From Pseudomonas fluvialis (GTDB lineage: Bacteria; Pseudomonadota; Gammaproteobacteria; Pseudomonadales; Pseudomonadaceae), in contig NZ_NMQV01000013.1 of the NCBI RefSeq assembly GCF_002234375.1, forward strand, positions 124,001 to 188,000: a DNA stretch of 64,000 bases, in the 5' to 3' direction. The notes beneath the pieces are model-generated. The model saw only the letters and a program-made list of their open reading frames with translations. It was not told the origin of the DNA and did not search any database. Position 1 is the first letter of the stretch. Each line of letters starts with the position of its first letter. Below are positions 58,952-64,000 of the stretch, piece by piece. Position numbers and translations under genes: made by a program.

Positions 58952-58957
58952 TATAAT
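58952..58957 (+). promoter_or_regulatory. -10 element of the ABC importer operon
   Basis: A perfect TATAAT lies 92 bases before the binding-protein gene. The best -35 (TATCAG, 17 bases upstream) is weak, so an activator may be needed. The start would be near 58964, giving a leader of about 85 bases. Confidence 0.6.
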
Positions 58958-58981
58958 GTCGGCGCTCTTTACCCTACCGAA

Positions 58982-59024
58982 CAAAAGGTCATGGCCCATG
59001 CGACCGTGACCTTTTGAATTTTTT
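58982..59024 (+). promoter_or_regulatory. Terminator-like hairpin with alternative pairing in the importer leader
   Basis: CAAAAGGTCA (58982-58991) and TGACCTTTTG (59007-59016) are perfect complements (10 bp) followed by AA and six T (59019-59024), the shape of an intrinsic terminator. The left arm can instead pair within GGTCATGG...CCATG-CG-ACC (58987-59005), which would break the terminator. This is an attenuator layout; it may also be a DNA operator. Confidence 0.6.
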
Positions 59025-59049
59025 CCGCTATTGAACCGGAGAACTTTCC

Positions 59050-59901
59050 ATGCTCAAGCGCACGCTCGCGTTAGCCAGTGCCATGGCGCTGTCCCTGTCC
59101 GCCACACTCGCCCAGGCCGCCGATGTATTGAAAGTCAGCGCCATCCCCGATGAAGCACCCACCGAACTGCTGCGCAAGTTCCAGCCGCTGGGGGCCTATC
59201 TGGAACAGCAACTGGGCATGCCTGTCGAGTTCACGCCGGTCGCCGACTACCCTGCGGTGGTCGAAGCACTGGCCAGCGACCGCATCGATCTGGCCTGGCT
59301 GGGTGGCTTTACCTTCGTCCAGGCGCGCCTGAAGACCGGTAATGCCCTGCCGCTGGTACAGCGTGCCGAGGATGCCCGTTTCACCAGCAAGTTCATCACC
59401 GCCAACCCGGACGTGCAGTCGCTGGCCGACCTCAAGGGCAAGAGCTTTGCCTTCGGCTCGGTGTCCTCGACCTCCGGCAGCCTGATGCCGCGTTATTTCA
59501 TGCTGCAGGACGGCATCAAGCCGGAAAGCCATTTCAGCCGCGTCGGCTATTCCGGTGCACACGACGCCACCGCCGCCTGGGTGCAGGCCGGCAAGGTGGA
59601 TGGTGGGGTGCTCAATGCCAGCGTGTGGGACAAGCTGGTCGCCAACGGCACCATCGACAGCAACAAGGTACGGGTCTTTGCCACTACCCCGACCTACTTC
59701 GATTACAACTGGACCGTGCGCGGCACCCTCGACCCGGCGCTGACCGCGAAGATCAAGGCCGCCTTCCTGGCACTCGATCCGGCGATTGCCGAACACAAAG
59801 CGATCCTCGACCTGCAGGCAGCCAGCCGCTTCATCGAAACCGCCCCGGAAAACTACCAGGGCATCGAAGAAGCCGCGCGCGCCGCCGACCTGCTGAAATG
59901 A
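59050..59901 (+). CDS. PhnD-type ABC binding protein, putative selenium oxyanion importer
   Basis: A 283-residue periplasmic protein with a signal peptide (1-23, cleaved after LAQA) and a phosphonate/phosphite-binding-type fold: [58 protein letters not shown]. The SSTSG loop is where this family holds its oxyanion. Next to selD such proteins have been annotated as putative selenate-binding; I rely on memory and context for this. GGAG lies upstream of ATG 59050. Its stop overlaps the ATPase start (ATGA). Phosphonate or phosphite remain alternatives. Confidence 0.85.
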   Translation: MLKRTLALASAMALSLSATLAQAADVLKVSAIPDEAPTELLRKFQPLGAYLEQQLGMPVEFTPVADYPAVVEALASDRIDLAWLGGFTFVQARLKTGNALPLVQRAEDARFTSKFITANPDVQSLADLKGKSFAFGSVSSTSGSLMPRYFMLQDGIKPESHFSRVGYSGAHDATAAWVQAGKVDGGVLNASVWDKLVANGTIDSNKVRVFATTPTYFDYNWTVRGTLDPALTAKIKAAFLALDPAIAEHKAILDLQAASRFIETAPENYQGIEEAARAADLLK

Positions 59902-60695
59902 GCCTGCGCCTGAGCGGCGCGCACCTGCAGCACAGCCACAGCGTCCACGCCCTGCGCGGCGTGGACCTGACTATTGCGCGCGGTGAACGCGTCGCCATCA
60001 TTGGTCCTTCCGGGGCCGGCAAGTCGAGCCTGCTCAACCTGCTGGCCACCGCGCTGCCGCCCAGCGCAGGCCAGGTCGAGGTGCTTGGCAGGGCGCCCTG
60101 GCGCCTGTCTGCCCGCCAGCGCCAGCAACTGCGTACCCAGATCGGCCTGATCCATCAGGCACCTCCCCTGCCAGCGCGCCAACGCGTGGTGACCGCCGTA
60201 CTGGCCGGCAAGCTCGGCCAGTGGAGTCTGCTGCGCAGCCTGGTCAGCCTGCTCTACCCACTGGATATTCCCGGTGCCCGCGCCGCTCTCGCACGCCTGG
60301 ACCTGGCCGACAAGCTGTTTGCCCAGTGCCAGCAACTGTCCGGCGGACAACTGCAGCGGGTGGGCATTGCCCGCGTGCTGTACCAGGCGCCACAACTGCT
60401 GCTGGCCGACGAGCCGGTGTCGGCCATGGACCCGGTCTTGGCCGGGCACACCCTGAGCGTGCTCTGCCAGCATGCACAGCGCGAGGGCATCACCCTGGTC
60501 GCCAGCCTGCATGCGGTGGAGCTGGCCCTGGCGCATTTCCCGCGGATCATCGGCGTGCGTGAGGGGCGGATTGCCTTCGACTGCCCCGCTGCGGAAGTCG
60601 ACCAGCCGCGCCTCGACGCCCTGTACGCCAACCAGCAACTGCTCACCCCAACCCCGCCCAGCCCGGCGCCGAGTCTGCAGATTCCACGATGCTGA
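59898..60695 (+). CDS. ABC importer ATPase (PhnC-like)
   Basis: A 265-residue cytoplasmic ATPase. Walker A is GPSGAGKSS near residues 35-43, the signature is [15 protein letters not shown], and Walker B is [12 protein letters not shown]. The H-loop is SLHAVELA. It begins [22 protein letters not shown]; the long upstream extension of the frame overlaps the binding protein and is not coding. Overlaps of four bases before and seven after bind it tightly to its operon. It energises the two permeases downstream. Confidence 0.92.
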   Translation: MSLRLSGAHLQHSHSVHALRGVDLTIARGERVAIIGPSGAGKSSLLNLLATALPPSAGQVEVLGRAPWRLSARQRQQLRTQIGLIHQAPPLPARQRVVTAVLAGKLGQWSLLRSLVSLLYPLDIPGARAALARLDLADKLFAQCQQLSGGQLQRVGIARVLYQAPQLLLADEPVSAMDPVLAGHTLSVLCQHAQREGITLVASLHAVELALAHFPRIIGVREGRIAFDCPAAEVDQPRLDALYANQQLLTPTPPSPAPSLQIPRC

Positions 60696-61516
60696 GCCCG
60701 CACCCGCGTGATCCGGCGGCCATGCCGCGCCTGCTCCTCAGTGTGCTGGCGATTGCCCTGCTGTGGCCCGGCGTGCAGCTCAGCGAGCTGGATCTCGGCG
60801 TGCTGCTGGCCGCCGACAGCCAGAGCGAAATGGGTCGTTTCGTCGCCGCCTTCTGGCCGCCTGCGCATCAGGACGAGTTCCTGCAACTGCTCGCCCAGGC
60901 CACCCTGCAGACCCTGGCCATCGCCACCGCCGGCATGGTCCTGGCGCTGCTCCTGGCCATTCCGGCGGCGCTGCTGGCCAGTCGCGCGCTGTCGCTGTCT
61001 GCCGCCAGTCGTGGCGGGCAGCCCAGCTGGCTTGGCCAGGCCGTACGTTGGCCGGTACGCGGGCTGCTGATCTTTCTGCGCAGCGTGCCGGAAATCGTCT
61101 GGGCGCTGCTGTTCGTGCGCGCCGTGGGCCTGGGACCGACCGCCGGCGTACTGGCCATCGCCATTACCTATGCCGGCATGCTCGGCAAGGTCTATGCGGA
61201 AATCTTCGAGTCGGTCGAGCAGCGCCCCATGCATGCCCTGCTGCAGGCCGGCAGCGGCCGCCTGAGCGCCTTTGCCTACGGCATCCTGCCCAATGCCGCC
61301 GCGGAGTTGACCTCCTACACCCTATACCGCTGGGAATGCGCCATCCGCGCTTCGGTGGTAATGGGCTTCGTCGGTGCCGGCGGCCTGGGCCAGCAGCTTG
61401 ACCTGTCGATGCGCATGTTCGCCGGCGGCGAAGTGGCCAGCATGCTGCTCACCTTCCTGCTGCTGGTCTTGCTGGCCGATGCGCTGAGCCGCCTGTTGCG
61501 CGGGAGGCTGGCATGA
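60689..61516 (+). CDS. ABC importer permease 1 (PhnE-like)
   Basis: A 275-residue inner-membrane protein with about six helices. Motifs [22 protein letters not shown] and the EAA-type coupling segment [20 protein letters not shown] are those of PhnE-type permeases. The helix after [17 protein letters not shown] is the first membrane span. It overlaps the ATPase by seven bases and the second permease by four (ATGA). Confidence 0.9.
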   Translation: MLSPHPRDPAAMPRLLLSVLAIALLWPGVQLSELDLGVLLAADSQSEMGRFVAAFWPPAHQDEFLQLLAQATLQTLAIATAGMVLALLLAIPAALLASRALSLSAASRGGQPSWLGQAVRWPVRGLLIFLRSVPEIVWALLFVRAVGLGPTAGVLAIAITYAGMLGKVYAEIFESVEQRPMHALLQAGSGRLSAFAYGILPNAAAELTSYTLYRWECAIRASVVMGFVGAGGLGQQLDLSMRMFAGGEVASMLLTFLLLVLLADALSRLLRGRLA

Positions 61517-62280
61517 AGCGCCTGGGCAACCTGGCCCTGCTACTGGCCCTGGGCCTGGGCATCTGGGCGTCGTTTGCCTACCTGGGCCTGCAACTGGGCA
61601 GTCTGTTCAGCGAGCAAAGCCTGACCCAGATGTCCCGCTATGCAGTGCGTTTCCTGCAACCGGACCTGAGCAGCACGCACCTGCAGGCAATTGCCCGCGG
61701 CACCCTGGAAACCCTGGCCATGTCGGCACTCGGCACCCTGCTGGCGGCGCTGCTCGGCCTGCTCCTGGCACTGCCAGCTGCCGGGCGCTGCGGTGGCCTG
61801 GCCGAGGCCCTGGCGCGCCTGCTGCTCAATGCCCTGCGAGCGATTCCCGAACTGGTCTGGGCCGCGCTGATGGTACTGGCCGCCGGCCTGGGGCCGAACG
61901 CCGGCACCCTGGCGCTGGCCCTGCACACGGCCGGCGTACTCGGCCGGCTGTTTGCCGAAGCACTGGAAAATACCCCGGCGGCCCCCGCCGAGGCGATTCG
62001 CCTGCAAGGCGGCGGTCAGCTGGCGGCGTTCTGCTATGGCACCCTGCCCAATCTCTGGCCGCAGTTGCTGGCCTACACCCTGTATCGCTGGGAAAACAAC
62101 ATCCGCATGGCCAGCGTGCTCGGCTTCGTCGGCGCAGGCGGCCTGGGGCAGATGCTCTATGTCAGCCTCAGCCTGTTCCAGGAGGCGCAAGCCAGCACGG
62201 TAATCCTCGCCATGCTGGCACTGGTGCTGGCGGTGGATGCCCTCAGCAGCTGGAGTCGCCAGCGCTGGGTGCGCCAGTAG
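61513..62280 (+). CDS. ABC importer permease 2 (PhnE-like)
   Basis: A 255-residue inner-membrane protein, paralogous to permease 1: ALRAIPELVWAALMVLAAGLGP and GGGQLAAFCYGTLPNLWPQL correspond to the same segments. The pair presumably forms a heterodimeric channel, as in PhnE1/PhnE2 systems. It is the last gene of the operon; a short hairpin lies just beyond its stop. Confidence 0.9.
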   Translation: MKRLGNLALLLALGLGIWASFAYLGLQLGSLFSEQSLTQMSRYAVRFLQPDLSSTHLQAIARGTLETLAMSALGTLLAALLGLLLALPAAGRCGGLAEALARLLLNALRAIPELVWAALMVLAAGLGPNAGTLALALHTAGVLGRLFAEALENTPAAPAEAIRLQGGGQLAAFCYGTLPNLWPQLLAYTLYRWENNIRMASVLGFVGAGGLGQMLYVSLSLFQEAQASTVILAMLALVLAVDALSSWSRQRWVRQ

Positions 62281-62298
62281 CTGAGCGCGGCCGCTCAG
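62281..62298. terminator. Short hairpin between convergent genes
   Basis: CTGAGCG-CGGC-CGCTCAG, a 7-bp perfect stem that starts right after the permease stop and covers the stop of the convergent acyltransferase gene. There is no T-tract on either side, so termination is unsure. Confidence 0.35.
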
Positions 62299-64000
62299 GC
62301 CCGTTCGCCCCGCAAGGCCTGCACTTCGGCCTGCAGACGGGCGCAACTGGCTTCACTGGCCGGCAGCGGCTGCCCGGCGACCAGCCCGATGCGTGACCAC
62401 AGGCGGCGGAACAACCCGCGCTGCGGGGCCCGGCTGAAGAAACTGCCCCACAACCCCTGCAGCGCCACGGGAATGACCGGCACCGGATTGTCCTCGAGGA
62501 TGCGTTCGATTCCGCCCCTGAAGGTGTTGATCTGGCCATCGCTGGTCAGCTTGCCTTCCGGGAAGATGCACACCAGCTCACCGCACTGCAGGTACTGACT
62601 GATCCGCTCGAAGGCCTGCGCATAAATCCGCTCGTCCTCGTGCCGGGCGGCAATCGGCACCGCGCCGGCCGTACGGAAGATGAAATTAAGCACCGGCAGG
62701 TTGTAGATCTTGTAGTACATGACGAAGCGCATGGGCCGGCGCACCGCGCCGGCCAGCAGCAGGGCATCGACAAACGACACGTGGTTGCACACCACCACGG
62801 CGGCGCCTTCGTCGGGGATCACCTGCAGGCCACGCGCCTCGACGCGGTACATGGAGTGGCCGAGCAGCCACACCAGGAAGCGCATGCTGAATTCCGGGAC
62901 GATCTTGAAGATGTAGCAGTTCACTGCCACGTTCATCAGCGACACGACGAGGAACAGCTCGGGCACCGAGAGACCCGCCACGCTGAGAAAGAGGATCGAC
63001 AGCAGCGCCGAGGCCACCATGAACAAGGCATTGAGGATGTTGTTGGCGGCCACCACGCGAGCACGTTCCTGCTCGGCGGTACGCGACTGGATCAGCGCAT
63101 ACAGCGGCACGATATAGAAGCCGCCAAACAGCCCGAGGCCCACCACGCAGCCCAGCAACGTCAGACTACCCGGCTGGGCCAGCAGGCTCAGCCAGTCATA
63201 GGCGCTGTCCGCCGGTGCCAGCTGCCCGGAGCCGGCCCACAGCAGAATGCCGAACAGGCTCAGGCCGATCGAACCGAACGGCACCAGACCGATCTCCACC
63301 TTGCCGCCCGACAGCCGCTCGCAAAGCATCGAGCCGAGGCCGATGCCCAGCGAGAACAGGGTAAGGATCAGCGTCACCACACTTTCATCGCCATGCAGCC
63401 AGTCCTTGGCAAAGGCCGGAATCTGCGTGAGGTATACCGCGCCGAGGAACCAGAACCAGGAATTGCCGATCAGCGAACGTGACACCGCCGGACGCTGCCC
63501 CAGCCCCATGCGCATGATTTGCCAGGACTGGCGGAGGATATTCCAGTCCAGTGCCAGCTGCGGCAGCGAGGCATGGGCAAAGGGAATGAAGCGGCTGGCC
63601 AGGTAGCCGAGCACCGCCACCCCCACCACACTGCCCGCCACCAGCGCGGCATAGTCGCTGCTGGCCATGAGCAGGCCAGCGCCAATGGTGCCACCAAGAA
63701 TCGCCAGGAAGGTGCCGGTTTCCACCAGCGCATTGCCGCCCACCAGCTCGTCCTCGCGCAATGCCTGGGGCAGGATTGAGTATTTCACCGGGCCGAACAG
63801 TGCCGACTGGCTGCCCATCAGGAACAGCACCAGCAGCATCAGCGGCAGGTTGCCAAGCAGCACCCCCACGGCCCCGGCCAGCATGATCAGCACCTCGCCC
63901 AACTTGATGGCGCGGATCAACGCATCCTTGGCGAACTTCTCGCCAAACTGCCCGCCCAGCGCCGAGAACAGAAAGAACGGCAGGATGAACAGCAGCGCAC
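62295..64000 (-). CDS. MFS transporter-acyltransferase fusion (N-terminus cut by window edge)
   Basis: The frame runs open from the right edge, so the N-terminus is missing. The upstream part is an MFS lysophospholipid-transporter (LplT-like) domain with many helices. The C-terminal about 220 residues are a PlsC-type acyltransferase with HVSFVD (HX4D: NHVSFVDALLLAG) and FPEGKLTSDG (substrate-binding). The protein ends soon after the acyltransferase (QAEVQALRGERA), without the AMP-ligase domain of the larger Aas-type fusions. It likely imports and reacylates lysophospholipids at the inner membrane. The true start is outside the window. Confidence 0.88.
   Translation of the reverse strand, partial: ALLFILPFFLFSALGGQFGEKFAKDALIRAIKLGEVLIMLAGAVGVLLGNLPLMLLVLFLMGSQSALFGPVKYSILPQALREDELVGGNALVETGTFLAILGGTIGAGLLMASSDYAALVAGSVVGVAVLGYLASRFIPFAHASLPQLALDWNILRQSWQIMRMGLGQRPAVSRSLIGNSWFWFLGAVYLTQIPAFAKDWLHGDESVVTLILTLFSLGIGLGSMLCERLSGGKVEIGLVPFGSIGLSLFGILLWAGSGQLAPADSAYDWLSLLAQPGSLTLLGCVVGLGLFGGFYIVPLYALIQSRTAEQERARVVAANNILNALFMVASALLSILFLSVAGLSVPELFLVVSLMNVAVNCYIFKIVPEFSMRFLVWLLGHSMYRVEARGLQVIPDEGAAVVVCNHVSFVDALLLAGAVRRPMRFVMYYKIYNLPVLNFIFRTAGAVPIAARHEDERIYAQAFERISQYLQCGELVCIFPEGKLTSDGQINTFRGGIERILEDNPVPVIPVALQGLWGSFFSRAPQRGLFRRLWSRIGLVAGQPLPASEASCARLQAEVQALRGERA

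Noticed and set aside
59625-59897. N-terminal extension of the importer ATPase
   Set aside because: The frame overlaps the binding-protein gene out of register; the ATPase family begins at the ATG at 59898, which overlaps the upstream stop.

Overview
The window reads as a chromosomal segment of a Pseudomonas-type gammaproteobacterium. The evidence is high-GC coding, an amrZ (algZ) regulator, fimV, xcpP/xcpQ-type secretion genes, the truA-trpF-accD-folC-dedD-cvpA-purF-metZ order, and the mutS / cinA-recA-recX / fdxA neighbourhood. Almost all of it is dense core genome. I see no prophage, insertion sequence, transposon or CRISPR array. One gene is cut at each edge: aceK at the left and an MFS-acyltransferase fusion at the right.

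Layout. 0-7.5 kb: aceK, cysK with a coupled Sel1-repeat protein, a MoxR ATPase/VWA pair separated by a large hairpin element, a YafJ-type amidotransferase, a HIT protein and a small membrane protein. 7.5-16.7 kb: an oligopeptidase, ccoM (a tiny cbb3 oxidase subunit, missed by ordinary length cut-offs) behind two ANR-type boxes, alkB with a coupled Lys-rich mini-protein, rapA, an MFS transporter, a phnN-like kinase and amrZ. 16.7-22.3 kb: oadGAB (a sodium-pumping decarboxylase), mgtE, and a tRNA-Val/Asp/Asp cluster. 22.5-25.1 kb: an xcpPQ pair without the rest of the type II system. 25.2-36 kb: the metZ-to-truA housekeeping run, then fimV. 36.2-41.8 kb: asd, leuB, leuD, leuC and a divergent LysR regulator. 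41.8-46.4 kb: a large multi-PAS GGDEF/EAL protein and dusC. 46.5-51.7 kb: recX, recA (with a LexA box), cinA, mutS, fdxA. 51.8-55.4 kb: a three-gene PqiA/PqiA/MCE envelope lipid-transport operon. 55.4-62.3 kb: gloA and a selenium-linked region.

The region most worth pursuing is 55.8-62.3 kb. On the minus strand lie an exported protein of unknown function, selD and mnmH/selU (selenophosphate synthesis and 2-selenouridine tRNA modification). Divergent from them is a four-gene PhnD/PhnC/PhnE-like ABC importer, which the selD/selU context suggests takes up a selenium oxyanion. The importer's 5' leader carries a terminator-like hairpin with an overlapping alternative pairing. The selD promoter region has an inverted repeat centred on its -10. 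Together these look like a compact selenium acquisition and use locus with its own control, which I infer and cannot prove from sequence alone.

Starts were chosen by Shine-Dalgarno placement, overlap with the upstream gene and recalled family N-termini. All functional names come from motif recognition, not from database searches.
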